A stretch of 64,000 nucleotides of DNA from Flammulina velutipes (taxonomy: Eukaryota; Basidiomycota; Agaricomycetes; Agaricales; Physalacriaceae), in the NCBI GenBank assembly GCA_011800155.1, contig CM022375.1:2480001-2544000 (forward strand), written 5' to 3'. The stretch's first letter is position 1. The number at the start of each line of letters is the position of its first letter. Shown one piece after another: positions 1-12,365 of this stretch. The notes below the pieces were generated by a model. It was given only the letters and a program-made list of their open reading frames with translations, searched no databases and had not been told where the DNA came from. The translations under genes and the position numbers were made by a program.

Positions 1-1904
1 ATGGATAGGAGTTGTATGGACATCGATGACATCGTCACTCATTGGCTGCGTCTCGTTCAAGATCTTCTTCCACTTCTTGAAAGCATCACCTCCATTGTAG
101 ACAATTATGCGTGCTATTGTATGTCTGATAGCGCGCAGATGGAGCGCAGCTTCGGCAGGCGTAAGGTTCAAATCGTCAACCTTTAGTTCGGGGGCATTGG
201 AGATACCGTCTTCTAGCCGGTCCAGTCGGAGATCGTCGAGTACAGTGTTGTGTAAAGGAAATATGGTTGTGCAGGTTCCATTCTCCTGAGCGTCTATGAA
301 CATGTCAGATCTGGCTCTGTGGACAAGAATATGCTGACCTTTACGGCCAAGAACTTGCTCAGCAACACGAATCATCATATTGATGTTATCGTACACCATG
401 ATGAACAGCATGGTACCAGCTAACATACGTGCTGTGGACCTGCATGCCTCTGACAGTTGGTAGAGCATTCCGGGTGTCTGCTTGCGTTTGCGTTTTGTTT
501 CTTGTTGGTCCGACTGCTCATCTGTTGTAGGTGTAGCCGGTAGTACAGGATTCATATTCTAATACGAAGCATTAGCACAGTACTATCAAAATGGCAAAGG
601 ACTCACTGGTCCATCGGTCGCAGTAATGCTTGAGGAAATGAGTGGTGGAGGCTCCGCATCTAAGACTGGATCTGCGTCCAAGTCCTGCTTCTCGTCCTTG
701 GTCTGCTTAGAATCTTCCGCCACCTTGTTGATGACACTCCCGTAACTCATGGTGACACCCAGTAAAGACAGAACACCGAAGTGCTGTCTCTGAGCTCCCG
801 TTGCCAAAAGATATGTGCCGAGGACAGCTTGCGGATAACTATTACGCTGACTGGCCGCTTTGAATAGAGAAAATGATGCCGAGCCAACGAGCTTTGGGAA
901 TGCAATCAGGATAATATTCGTTTCGAAAGGAGGATACTTACCACAGCCTTTTTCTTGATCCAGTCTTTTGTTAGCTTGAGATTACGCGATCGCCGCGGAC
1001 CAGATGCTGCAGATTCGAGAATGCTGAAAAGAGTTGGTGCCATTTCCTTCACTGACTTCGCAAGGTCCTTCAAGCTGTATTCCAGGAAGAAAGCTTCGTT
1101 GATTTCCCGTCCTTTGGTGGACAGAACACCGCTAAGGGTGACCAGCTTTGACTCCTGGTAGACCTCCTCCGATGCCACCTTGACAGCCCAGGATTTTACC
1201 AGGGAGCGAACGGACGGCGCGTAGCTTTTTGATACCCAGTAATCCATGATACGAAGAACGGTCTCTTGGTGCGAGAAGAATCGACGAAACCGCCAATCGA
1301 TTGGGTGCGAGGTAGCAGGATTGAAGATGTAGTCGAGGAAATCCGCTAGGGAATAGCCATCTTTCTCAAGTTGAGTGAGGATATCATCGAATGACTTCCT
1401 CCGATGAGCAGCAAGAGTGGCGGCCTCCTGCTCATGCCGTCCTCTAAGAGTTTTCAGCCTCTTCATCTGGCTCTCTTGTGTCTTCAGGCGCCGTTCCGTG
1501 GTGGGAGAATAAATGAGTGAGTCATCAGAAGCAAGAATTCGATGTTTAATGGGACTCTCTGGAACGACGTGGGTTTCTTCGTTACGCAGAGTAGGTGGGA
1601 GCGAAGATCCTCGTTGTGGTGTAAGATCTCGACCACGAGTGCGAGTCGGCGTCTCGTACCCGTCAGACGATTCTGAGGTCATCCTTGTATGCTGTGATCG
1701 CCGTCTAATCTGTTTGGACAGTGGGATATTATCGTCTTCATCGGAAGACCAGATATCGGGCTCTGGGTGGGGTTCTGAACTTGTGAAATGGAAGTTGAAT
1801 AAGTCGTCGTCTGATGCAATACCACAACCTGCGACTGGCTGCAATGTCGGAGAGGGCGGGAGGGGGCTGGACGGTGGGAGCGGACTGTTCATGGTGATTG
1901 ACAA
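1..1904 (-). CDS. DUF6589 family protein, 3' end outside the window
   Basis: Four exons are visible (1904-942, 891-607, 558-339, 293-1), about 587 codons, and the frame is still open at the window edge. The N-terminal half is acidic, Ser/Pro-rich and probably disordered. The recognisable part follows: SYPQAVLGTYLLATGAQRQ, then a YDNINMMIR motif, then GRKDAQENGTC, which forms only when a 45-nt intron (338-294) is removed. That junction restores a motif I know from the Agaricomycete DUF6589 family, whose function is unknown. The gene is head-to-head with the RecQ-like helicase, with 30 bp between the two ATGs. Family assignment is from motif memory; a transposase-like or element-associated role is only inference. 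Confidence 0.85.
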
Positions 1905-1934
1905 AGCTGTGGAGACCCCTGTCGAGACTTTGTC
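1905..1934. promoter_or_regulatory. 30-bp divergent gap between start codons
   Basis: Only 30 bp separate the minus-strand ATG at 1904 from the plus-strand ATG at 1935. Any promoter must lie inside one or both coding regions, or the true starts lie further in (an in-frame ATG of the DUF6589 gene follows four codons later). No TATA box is seen in the gap. Confidence 0.5.
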
Positions 1935-4636
1935 ATGAATCTACCACCACGAAAGTCAGCCCCTGTCGGTCCAACACAGAAAGGCCAATCACCTCGCGTC
2001 AAAGACAAGGCAAAGGTGGCCGGAGCAGAGCTGAGAAGGAGAGAAAAGGAGCTCGAGGCACTACCACAGCTGGTAAAGCAAAAGTTCAAGACATGGCCAA
2101 GCGGTGCGCGGCCACACCAGCTAGAAGGCATGCGCGCAGCTATTCTCAAGAAAGATGCCATTATCCACGCAGCTACAGGTGCAGGAAAGACAGGTATAGC
2201 TGCCGGGCCTTTTCTACTGAAGTCAAGTAGAGGAAAAGTGACGCTTATGATATCTCCCTTGTTATCCCTACACGACGAGCATGTCAGTATGCAATGATAT
2301 TTTAGTTCAAAGGGAATGCTGACATTACCGCATAGGTCCGCACATTTCAAGATGAATTTGGACTACGTGCAGTCGCAGTCAACAGCGAGAATGGTGGTTG
2401 CTCCTACAAAGTAATGCGAGTCAGTCTAATAATCTGAATTGTCGTCAATGAATGGGACTTACAAGCATAAGGAAATTGTTCAAGGCGAATACCAAATTGT
2501 ACTTCTTTCACCAGAGATGCTACTCAGTCGACGCTTCATTGATGGAGTGCTGCGAAAGCCAGCATTTGGGTCACGATGCCTCTCGATCTTCGTGGATGAA
2601 GCACATTGTGTATCACATTGGGGTGCGATGTTCCGCAAGAAATACGCCAGCATTGGTATAGTTCGTGGGTTTCTCCCGAAAGGTACTCCTATCATAGCCG
2701 TCTCTGCAACCTTAACATCCAGAGTTCGTCGCGACCTTGTCATCAAACTTCAGATGGATCCGAAGAACCACCTGTTCTTGAACACTGGGAATGATCGCTA
2801 TAATGTCTCTCAGGTCATACGTGCCATGCAACATCCGATGAACACCTACCGCGATATCGACTTCCTGATTTCTGGGACCAACATACAGCGCCCAGAAGAC
2901 ATTCCAAAGGCATTCGTTTACTCTGACGACGTTCAGGATGGCACTCGCATGACAGACTATTTGAACGCACGCGTACCTGAGGTTTATCGCTCGCGGGGTA
3001 TCGTTCGCCCATACAATGCGGTGATGTCGAGAAAATATCGCAAGGCCACGATGAAGCTGTTTCTTGCGGGGGTTATCAGGATCTTAGTCTGCACGGACGC
3101 AGCTGGAATGGTGCGTGCTAAACAGAAACTAATATGAGAAATTGATAGCATGTAGGGATGTAACATACCTGACATTGATGTTGTCGTCCAGTGGAAAGCA
3201 GCAGCCAATCTCTCGACGTGGGTTCAGAGAGCTGGCCGCGCCGCTCGAGGACCTGGACGATCTGGACTTGCTGTGATGTTAGTGGAGAAGTCAAGCTTCA
3301 CGCTGGACCCGACTCATGGCACGGCAAGTCATGACAGTGGCCCAACAGTGACCAAGGTTGCTTCGAGGGGCCAAGGCCGTGGAGGAAGGGGCGGGTCTCG
3401 CGGAGGTGGAAGAGGCCGAGGAGGGAAAGGGCCCAGTCAAGGGCGCGACTATGCAGTGGGACGCGGGTTGATGCGAGGAGGTTACGGTGGTGGTGACATT
3501 GATAGCGCGCCAGAACCCACCGGACGGCCTATTGCAGTGCCAGAGGATGCTGCTGGGGAGGGGATCTACGAGTACATCCAATCCGCGATGTGTCGTCGAA
3601 GGCTGCTCAACAAGATCTTTGATAATCCTGAAAGTATACGCCGTAAGTTCAAATAGCTACTGACATTCTCACTGATTCACTGACCTCTTCAATAGCTTCA
3701 GTACCGTGTTGCGATATATGCGACAAAACCCTCTTCAATCGTGCACGCCCCTCGCCTCCAGTACCACAGTCAAGAGCAAAGACCGTCAAGAAAGGTATTC
3801 CGGTTGAAAGTGTCCACGTTGCTCTTGTCGCATGGCGCAAAGAGATGAAGAAGTCCCACTACGCAAATGCGAAATGGACGTCAAACGTCCTTCTTCCTGA
3901 CGATGTCTGCGAGGTTTTGTCCTCTCTTGGACCTATAACATCAAAGGATACATTAGCACGGGCCGCCAAAAGTATCTGGTCGTGCTGGGATACCTTGGGC
4001 GACGACCTATTCCAGTACATGAAAGGTCTGAATATTCCGCGATTGCCCACCGAGGGGGCATCCAAGAAGCGCTCCCGTAACGTGCCAGAGATTGTGGACA
4101 GTTCACAGCCTGCAGACAGTGACAAAGATCAACGGCGACAACGACCACGCTTAGATGAAGACATGTCTGCACAGAGTCAGGCGGCTAATCATGGGGACGA
4201 AGAAGAACATACCTTGGCATCGAGTACCACAAATAAAGCTCCTCGTCCACGTCCGCGGCCATCGTATTCTCGCACACAGAATGCACCTCCCACTACATAC
4301 AACCATCCAGCCGCGCAATGGCCACCGTACCAGCAGCAATATCGTCACTCAAACACACCTATAAACCCGATGAGTCAACAGCCAGTCATGGACAGCCTTA
4401 TAGACCCAGCACTCTACGCACCTGCACGTCCCAATTACAATCCGTATCTGCAGGTTCAAGGTGGCCCAGCGTCGTATGGATATCCAGTAGCGGGATTAGT
4501 CCCAGCGCGATCGGCAGCCTATCCTGGTGGAGACGGAACCATTTACGCGCGCACTTCGTGGATGAACGGGCTGAGAATTGACGAGACGCGTCGAAGCGTT
4601 GGTCGAGGAGAAGATGAAGGTTCAAGAATGAGTTAA
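1935..4636 (+). CDS. RecQ-like ATP-dependent DNA helicase
   Basis: Five exons (1935-2282, 2336-2410, 2466-3110, 3156-3642, 3696-4636) join to 831 residues. All superfamily-2 motifs are visible: Walker A AATGAGKT near residue 79-86, DEAH in FVDEAHCVSHWG, SATL, the TDAAGMGCNIPDIDVV block created across the third intron, and QRAGRAARG. A RecQ-type zinc subdomain follows (CRRR, then CCDIC across the fourth intron). An RG/RGG-rich stretch of about 30 residues sits between the helicase core and the zinc part; the C-terminus is Pro/Gln/Tyr-rich and low in complexity. The protein should unwind DNA 3'-5' in the nucleus. RecQ paralogues are common in fungal subtelomeres (telomere-linked helicases), and here the partner is DUF6589, so this is more likely an element-borne copy than the housekeeping RecQ. 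Confidence 0.92.
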
Positions 4637-5023
4637 CGGACTTACGTACACTAACGCCGAAGATCATCGACGACGACGACGACCAAGTCCCACAAAAATT
4701 TACTGTTGAACTGACTTCATATATCGACATTTTGAGAGTCGTAGATTCATTTTCATTATATCAATTTTCGCACTTTTTACACTTCTAAACGCATGTTTTT
4801 TTTGAAGTCCAGAGGTCTCATTTGGCGGGCTCACCCAAAACGAGGCCATGCTGTCCCAGTCGGCTCAGGAAGAAACAACCGCCCTCCTTTGCCTATTACA
4901 ACCAAACAAATATCGTCATCAAGGTCGTGGCGGTTGTTGATGTCTTCCTGAGCCTGACTGGTTTCACGAGTCTACCATTCAACGAGCACCCAGTGAACCG
5001 TAAAGACGCAATAGTCCCTCCAT
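4637..5023. other. Intergenic, no gene seen
   Basis: This spacer lies between the RecQ stop and the stop of array copy 1. It has a T8 run near 4796-4803 and otherwise no recognisable content; the open frames here have no family match. Confidence 0.6.
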
Positions 5024-6299
5024 TCATAGAAGTCGCTCTTTCTTTGGTTCTTCGTCTAAGGCTGTGGACGTCTGCGAGTTTGCGTCGCTGGATTGTTCTT
5101 CTTGACCACCTCGTAACTCACATCTCTCGAGGTCAACTTCTGTCCCACTGCCGTCGCGCGTTGCTGCTTGGACGAAACTTATAGTCCCTGTAGTCGCTTC
5201 CATGGCAGTTTCTATGTGAGGCAAAGTCATACGCCAGGAATTGTCGGGGCGCGCATGACCTGCCGCCACGCGCGCGATGATAAGTGTGGGGGCGATTCCC
5301 TACCACCATCCAACGTCAGTCTCGTTTTCTCCAAAACGGCAAGCGACGTACCGTGATGATGTTCGTCAGGGACTGGGCATAAAGGAAGCGTGGATCCCAC
5401 CTGTGCGCGAAGTATGTACCATACACGCGCAGCCCAATCTGAACGAGATATATTGCGGTGTACATGATGGCCGACTCGATGATGATCTCCAGGATCCCGT
5501 GGTATGTCTTGAATGCTTTGGCGAAGCCAGTGACGCTTACCAGCCGGTAGATGATGGTAGCCGTGCAGAAGATGTTGGTGAAGACGGACGTCGAAAGGAA
5601 TATGATGTACCAAGTGTTCTGAGAGATGGACGCTGCTGCGGAATCTCTTGAACCTAACCAGGCGATGCCTTGGAAAATCTCCGCGACTGCATTGCAGGTG
5701 AGCTCGTCGCGAATATGTAAATGCAACAATAGACTTACCAGTCCCCGCGGCGAGTGATAATACAGGGATGATGATGATTATCCATCGTCGCCCGTACAGA
5801 ACCCAACAGCGCCATACCTATACACCACGGTCAACAGACGATCTTCAACAATTAAATGTATGTCGAACCATTGTCAGATCAGCAATAAGCACACTGAGAA
5901 ATAACACGATGAAGCTGGTCACATCCTGGCTAAGTTTAGTAACACTTAGGATGGCCATAAGCTCGGACTCGCGGCTCTCTGCATGTCGAACAAAGATGTG
6001 ATTAACGGACGTCCATCTCAACGTGGCGTGAATCGTGCTGAGGATCCACAAGATACTGATGATGGGGATGGCTGGGCGAACTTGCAACTTCTCTGTTCCT
6101 CGAGATACTAGACAAGGGATGATCAATCAGAACGAGAAACTTCGAAATGAATTGCGAACTTACACGTCAGATAGACCGCAACACAGTAAATCACGGTATA
6201 GATCCCATAGGCAAATATCTCCAAAATTTTTGAATGAAGGTAACAACTCAGGACAGTCTCAGCATCTTTTTCAGTCATATGGAAGTCGGAGAGGGCCAT
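5024..6299 (-). CDS. 7-TM array protein, copy 1
   Basis: Exons 6299-6164, 6107-5869, 5817-5739, 5686-5352 and 5299-5024 give 354 residues. This is the reference description for the array. A short outside N-terminus (MALSD...T-E-x-D) is followed by about seven hydrophobic segments near residues 20-45, 54-74, 107-131, 138-160, 185-210, 222-247 and 258-282. Fixed motifs are WRCWVLYGRRW after TM3, FLSTSVFTNIFCTATIIYR in TM5, KTYHGILEIIIES in TM6 and APTLIIARVAAGHARPD closing TM7. The tail of about 75 residues is polar and acidic. The arrangement recalls the large, uncharacterised 7-TM families of Agaricomycetes; I cannot name a Pfam family and it lacks STE3 hallmarks. A CTTAAG element lies at 6341-6346, 42 nt before the ATG. 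An ATG nine bases upstream (6308) is possible. Confidence 0.88.
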
Positions 6300-7023
6300 G
6301 GCGGGCAAAGAAGGTGCATTTAGTTGAGATCACGGACGTACTTAAGAGCAGTGCGGGACTTCTCCAAATAGCGGATCATCCGTGATTGGCGCTGCTGTTT
6401 TGAATGCGCGAGCCATGTTAACATAAGGATTCATAAGGATTGCCGGTCGCCACCGACAAACTCAACCCAATTGTATTCCTACGGTCTTCCTTCCCTGTAA
6501 GCCATCATTCCATGCGAGCGGTTTCGCCTTTGAAACACTTTTTTATATCTAGCGCTGTTATACCGAATAGACTCGCGATGCTGTTTTTATCAAGCGCTCA
6601 ATGTCATCGAAAGATCCGGACCTGCAATGGCTGTGCTAAGCATACAATTCGCTGTAAAAAAGGTCCGTGGGCTGTACTAGCTTACCTACTACGCGAGATT
6701 CCAGAATGGTCCTGCTGTCGATCTGCTGTCGATCGTGGTATACGCCACGCCGCATTTCACCGTTGTATTCCTTTGTTTGGCATGTCTTAGTGGGGCCGTC
6801 GCAACCACCACGAAAATGGACTGTATCTTTCCAAAGTAAGTGTTCTTCCCAAAGATGATGGACAATACCTGAATAAAACACTAGAAACACTCGAGGTTAT
6901 GTCTTATGGTATATATGTGACACTCTGGCCTCAGTGGCGGAATTTATTGGAGGACTCCTGCCATATCGTCCGCCTTTGCACTTGGTCGGATATCCATCGC
7001 TTTCTTTACAAGTTTGCCTGACA
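6300..7023. other. Intergenic with a possible membrane-protein relic
   Basis: It contains the copy 1 promoter element and, near 6855-6945 on the plus strand, an open stretch reading LETLEVMSYGIYVTL. That resembles the TM1 region (YGIYT) of 7-TM proteins like those in the array, but no following exon was found. The match is short, so it is only a candidate relic. Confidence 0.3.
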
Positions 7024-7911
7024 ATGACATATCAGCCATCTGATATCGACCACTTGAGCACTGAATGTGTAAAGGACCTTGTCGTGGGTGAGCCTCTCCG
7101 AGGAGATCCCAGCGACTTCGGAAGCGTCGCCAGAGTCACTGAAAACACGGTTTATAAGTGGGGAAACGAAATGAATAGGATCACTACTTACTCTGCAGAA
7201 GCCCTAGCTCTTCAAATCATCGCAGAGCAGACGACTATCCCTGTTCCGCTCGTTCGTCGGGTTACCTACGACCCGGAGATACACAGCAACGAACTAGCTA
7301 TCGAGTTCATTCCTGGCGAGCAACTTGGGACCGTTTGGCCGAGACTTTCCTTGTTCGGCCGCTTGCGCGTCGCCCTCACCCTTCGGTCATACGTTCGGCA
7401 GCTGCGCCACATCCGCATCGATCGTTCTCACATCCCTGGTCCTCTCGCACCCCCGGGCGAGGGAGGCATGATCGGTTCTTCGCCTATGTATAACATAATG
7501 GTCTACCGAAGAGGTCCATTTGAGTCTTACGAGGATTTCGCGCGCATTTTCAACGATGGGATCGATGTAGTGAAGGTACTGTGGGAGAAAGGAGGAACAG
7601 ATACCTCTCAACTGTACGGGAAAATGGACGACTCGGAGCCACTGGTGTTGACGCATCATGATCTCAATCCGCGGAACATCATGGTAGGGGAGGATGGGAG
7701 GCTTTGGCTGATTGACTTTGGATGGTCGGGGCTTTATCCTCCATGGGTGGAGTTCGTGTCGATGCGGATACAGGCTGAGAGAGCGAAGCATTTGGTGGGA
7801 TGGAGTGCGATGATTCCGCTGGTATGTGGGTGGTATAGGGATCAGGACGAATGGTTCCGGCGGGTTGAGCCAGTCCTATGGTTGCGTCCTAGGGATCTAC
7901 CGGAACGATGA
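7024..7911 (+). CDS. Phosphotransferase enzyme family (APH-like) protein
   Basis: A single-exon frame of 295 residues; the first ATG is at 7024 although the frame is open further upstream. It has the APH/choline-kinase-like fold signature: an N-lobe with IIAEQTTIPVPLVRRV, the FIPGEQLGTVW segment, the catalytic loop THHDLNPRNIMV (Asp near residue 212) and the metal-binding LIDFGWSG. The C-terminus is typical of fungal members (WVEF...). These proteins transfer phosphate from ATP to small molecules; the substrate is unknown for most fungal members. Unlike its neighbours it has no introns. It lies between array copies 1 and 2 on the opposite strand. Confidence 0.9.
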   Translation: MTYQPSDIDHLSTECVKDLVVGEPLRGDPSDFGSVARVTENTVYKWGNEMNRITTYSAEALALQIIAEQTTIPVPLVRRVTYDPEIHSNELAIEFIPGEQLGTVWPRLSLFGRLRVALTLRSYVRQLRHIRIDRSHIPGPLAPPGEGGMIGSSPMYNIMVYRRGPFESYEDFARIFNDGIDVVKVLWEKGGTDTSQLYGKMDDSEPLVLTHHDLNPRNIMVGEDGRLWLIDFGWSGLYPPWVEFVSMRIQAERAKHLVGWSAMIPLVCGWYRDQDEWFRRVEPVLWLRPRDLPER

Positions 7912-8202
7912 TCGTTCGACCTTCTCGCTCTTTATCCAACCTCGTTGCTTTCTTTGGGGTCGGGGCAGGAATACGAGCACCGATATTGACTGTATGCTGT
8001 TAGCACTTCCGAATTCCCTGGAGCGCGAGTCCCACTCCCAGAAATCAGCTCAGACGCGGACGGGGAACCCTAGACTACACGTTCTAAGGGCTGTTTTGGG
8101 AGGGATTTTGTCGACTTTCTCATCGGCTTAATCTTTGGTTTCATTAGGAAGTACAATTTGAAGAACTGGAATGAACTGGAAAATAATTTGGCCTACATCG
8201 AC

Positions 8203-9459
8203 CTAAACCACTAGTTGCGGCTTCTCCTTGGGCTCTATGCGTGTATTTGATGATGCCTGGATACGCTCTACTTCCCACGAAGCCTGGCTATTCTCGTTCC
8301 TCTCGAGGTCAACTTCTGTAGCGGTACCGGTACCATGTCGTGCGAAACGCATGCTCTCTGCAACGGATCGCATGGTTGTTCGCAAATGAGGCAAAGATGT
8401 ACGGGTCCACGAGTCATCCGGGCGTGCGTGACCTAAAGCGACGCGAGCGATGATTAGAGTTGGAGCGACACCCTGTGAAAATAGGAATTAGCATTATTTA
8501 CATTTGAAGGTGAGAAGCGTACTGTGATGACGTTCGCTAATGCTTGCGCATAAAAGAAGCGCGTATCCCATTCATCCTGGAAGTACGCCCCATGGATGTA
8601 CAAGGCGATCTGAATGATATATATCGATGTGTACATGATGGCCGACTCGATAAGAATCTCCAACAGTCCATGGTATGTCTTCAAAGACTTGGACCAGCCG
8701 CTGATGCTAACAACGCGAAAGATGATGGAGACGGTGCAGAAGACGTTCGTGAAGACGGTTGTCGATAGGAAGACAATTTGCCACTTGGGCTCAACGCTAT
8801 CCGCCTCTAATCCATGCCTCCCAAACGCTGCAACACCTCGGGAAATATGAGCCACTATACGAGAGGGAGGTGAGAGAGATCGCATGCTAATTTGTCGCTC
8901 TCACCAGTTCCGCCAGCAAGGGATAGTACAGGAAGGACAATGACTGTCCAGCGTCGTCCGTAGAGCATCCAGCAGCGCCATATCTGCGAAAATTTGATAT
9001 GAGAGTCTGTACAAAATGTCGGAAAGTCTTTCGGACCATTGTGGCGTCGGCCAATAAGATGCTGAGGAAGAGTGTGATGAAGCTAGTAACGTCGCGTGGA
9101 AGCATGGTGAGAGAGTATGCAATAAGTTCCGTCTCGCGACTGCTGCCATTCTGAACAAACACAAAGTCGATGTAGGACCATCTAAGCGCGGTGTGGATGG
9201 TGAGAACAACCCAGATAATGGTAATCAAGATCGCAGAGTGTCGACGCGGCTTTCCAGATCCTCGAGACACTGTATCGGATGATCAGTTCCTCGCGAGCGG
9301 CTGGATATCAGACGAGGTCATACAAGTTAAATAGCACGCGACAAAGGACACAACAGTGTAGAGCGCGTAGACGAAGATTTCGAGGATGTATGAGTGAAGT
9401 ACACTCCCCAGGATGTACTGGGCCTCGCCATCTGTTACCCCGAGGTCAGAAAGGGCCAT
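8203..9459 (-). CDS. 7-TM array protein, copy 2
   Basis: Exons 9459-9324, 9269-9037, 8983-8905, 8854-8523 and 8472-8203 give 349 residues with every GT-AG junction in phase. The core reads WRCWMLYGRRW, FLSTTVFTNVFC and APTLIIARVALGHARPDDSW. The N-terminal motif is MALSDLGVTDGEAQ. The clear CTTAAR element of its siblings is missing here; the closest match on the gene strand is the weak AAAGTTCAAA near 9488-9500. This may mean a weaker or different core promoter. Confidence 0.88.
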
Positions 9460-10276
9460 GATGGGAGTAGGACAATAGGCGGGAGGAGTTTGAACTTTGT
9501 AAACACGTTTGGGTAGCCGGAAGCAATAGCGAATAAAAATCTAGGGACAGAACCATCATTGGGATGTCGTTACTAAGTACTACTCTGCTTTTCTTCAACG
9601 TTCAATATCTACTTTCACAAAATCAGATATCCATGGTTCATGCTTTAGGTCAGCGAGGCAATGACGGCGCCCACCTAGTAAAATATTCACGATTCCCGTT
9701 CATTTCTGAGTGTTAGAGCGCTGAAATTTCTTCGACACCTGATCGCCGCCGGGTCTATCACAGAAGATCTCAAGGCGATCCCCATCACATCAGTTAGGAA
9801 AGGCTGTGTCATCGGTGCGCCACATAATCTTCAAGCAATCCGCGATGTTCGGGCCGAACTTTTCTTGTGTCTCGCCGTCATGTCACTTTCGCACCAGCGC
9901 TAACGATCATCTTGGAGTACTGTATGGTACTTACTATATCTACTGGAGCTCTATGATGGGCTTACTCATTCTTGGTGTCAAGACTGTTGACTCGTTTGAT
10001 TTTCATCTCCATCCCGGATTTCTCCTCGTTACGCATTATGAATACTCTCCGTCCACTGCTGTTATACTGGAAACGAGTAGACTTGGGATGTCCTATCATC
10101 ATTTCCCTGTGTATATCATGGCTCTCTTCGCTCTATGAACAGCTGATCTGTCTCCCATGCGAACTCCGAAAATGTGGCGCAAGGAACCCCATCTCATTTC
10201 GTAATCCCGATGCGGTCTATATACGAGATCAGCAAAGAATAAATACAGTAACAAAGGATCAAGACAGGGCTCAAAT
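9460..10276. other. Intergenic, no gene supported
   Basis: No recognisable product in any frame over about 800 bp. A TGTGGCGCA copy of the dispersed repeat core lies near 10172-10181. The open frames at 9806-10138 and 9972-10322 show no family features and lack splice-consistent extensions. Confidence 0.55.
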
Positions 10277-11537
10277 CTACACCACCAAGACTCCTTTTTC
10301 CTTCGAGTCTTCAAGAGGCTGAGAACGAGACTCCGTTCGCGAAGATTCCTGACTACTGTGAGTGCTATTGTTCCCTTCCATATCGATCTCTGTACTACTA
10401 ACGACACTTCTGGATGGTCGCACGAAGTGCAGACTCCCCCCGAACGACTTCATGGTCGTTCTCATATCCGGCATTGTCATCGTCCAAGTATCGTCCGGGC
10501 GAGCATGGCCCGCGGCAACGCGAGCGATGATGAGAGTCGGAGCTACTCCCTGTGATGCAGGATATCTCAGTTTTGTATTCATCGAGAAGGAAGAAATAGC
10601 ATACCGTTATCACGTTCGCAAGGGACTGAGCATAGAACGTCCGCTGGTCCCATTCCTCCGTAAAGTATGAAGTGTGCACATACAATCCAATCTGAATCAG
10701 GTAGATTGATGTGTACAGTATGGCGGATTCCACGAGAATCTCGAGCAGTCCGTGGTATGTCTTCAAGGCCTTCTTGAACCCGGTCACGGTCAGGAGACGG
10801 TAAATGATGGCTACGGTGCAGAAAACATTCGTGAATACGGTGGTTGAGAGGAAGACGATGTTCCAAGTGCTGAGCATATCGGAAAATTCCATGGTTCCAG
10901 TGCGGAACTGCCAGACTGCGCGCAGAATGTGGGCAACTAGATGAGAGTACCATGGTGAGAACAAGGCAAGTATCGTTGAGATGACATGTACCTATTCCGA
11001 CGGCAAGGGAGAGTACAGGGATGATGATTATGAGCCACCGTCGCCCATAGATGATCCAACATCTCCAAATCTATATTACAGTGAGATGGATTTTCTATGA
11101 TTGAGTCGGTTCCGAACCATGGTAATGTCTGCGAGAAATACACTGAGGATTATCACGACGGCGCTGGTCACATCCAGAGGGACGAGAATCTCAGTGCTCG
11201 CTACCACCTGCGTCTCCAGGTTGAATCCATGTCTGATATACACATAGTTGATGTATAACCACCTCACCGTCATGTGCGCAGTAGTAAGCATCCACATGAC
11301 AGTAATGAGGATAGCAGAGTGGACTCGGGACCTATGAGTCCCTCGAGATACTGAAAGTCGCAATTAATGGACGTCTAACAGGATTACAAGAGAAACCATA
11401 CATATTAGATACAACGCCACACAGTAGATCACAGTGTACATCCCGTAGGCCAAGATTTCAAGGATGTCAGAGTGAAGTTCGGACCCAAGGATGTACTTTG
11501 CGTCGTCCACGGTCATACCAAAGTCGGAGAGAGACAT
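10277..11537 (-). CDS. 7-TM array protein, copy 3
   Basis: Exons 11537-11402, 11350-11118, 11070-10992, 10936-10605 and 10549-10277 give 350 residues. It starts MSLSDFGMTVDDAKY and keeps WRCWIIYGRRW, FLSTTVFTNVFC, KTYHGLLEILVES and APTLIIARVAAGHARPDDTW. The tail is Ser-rich (STHSSQESSRTES). The core promoter element reads CTTAAA on the gene strand at 11575-11580, 38 nt before the ATG. No defect is visible. Confidence 0.88.
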
Positions 11538-12365
11538 AGTGAAGGGGTAATGTATCCATAGAGCCGTGAGCGAGTTTAAGTATGTTTCAAAGTCCCCATA
11601 AGAGAAAGTTTAAGTTACGGTGATTGAAGCTATACAGTACTGGTTCATATCGGTTTATATTGATTCTAGATCAAAACCAACAGACAGAAGACATCTTCGC
11701 GATTAACCCGTCTCCCGTTTGTATTCTGATACACCACGTTCACGGGAACCATGATCCCCACAATCAGCTTGGGTGTTCGCGGGAGCTGAATATCTGCGAT
11801 AATCCGTACAGCGTTTGCAAGAGTCTTCTTAGAATTTCTCAGGTAATCGAATGTGCACACTTGATCGTTCAAAAACATTGCATTGGTCAGTGGATACGTG
11901 ATGTATTACTTCGGACTAGAAAGGACCTACCCAACATCGCTTACCATGATGGTATTACCATTGACAGGCTGGAAGCTCTACCAGCTCGGCTTCCAGGAAC
12001 GTCGGGCATGCGCCACAGGCCGGATCAACCCGGCCCTGTGCTTGTTTGTTTGGTAAACTAGGCTCTTGCTCTTGCTATGATGACCGTTCCTCGACGACGA
12101 GCTCAGCACGGCGACGTACTCTTTCAGAACGTCTTGAACACATCCAGGCATCACTACTAGATAAACAGAGAACGACTAGTATAGAACTTGAAGGCACCAA
12201 TGCTCGCTCCCTTCCCATAATCTTGCACCCTCTCTTTGCCCGGTCCCTACTTCTCTCTTACGCTCGGCGACTTTTCGGCTCTTTACCACTACTAAATGCG
12301 CCAACTCCGTCCAATCTAACTGGTAGTTATCAAGCAACCTTTCAGCCTCGAGAACACTATCTTTC
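11538..12365. other. Intergenic with dispersed repeat copy
   Basis: It holds the copy 3 promoter and, at 12010-12035, a CGCCACA plus CCGGATCAACCCGG repeat copy that can form a small hairpin, followed by TTTGTTTGGTAAA. Open frames at 11624-12061 and 12046-12375 have no recognisable domain; the second could be decayed upstream sequence of the adjacent F-box relic. Confidence 0.5.

Noticed and set aside
6934..7023. Extended N-terminus of the phosphotransferase
   Set aside because: It would begin at a GTG; the first ATG at 7024 gives the family's usual N-terminal length.
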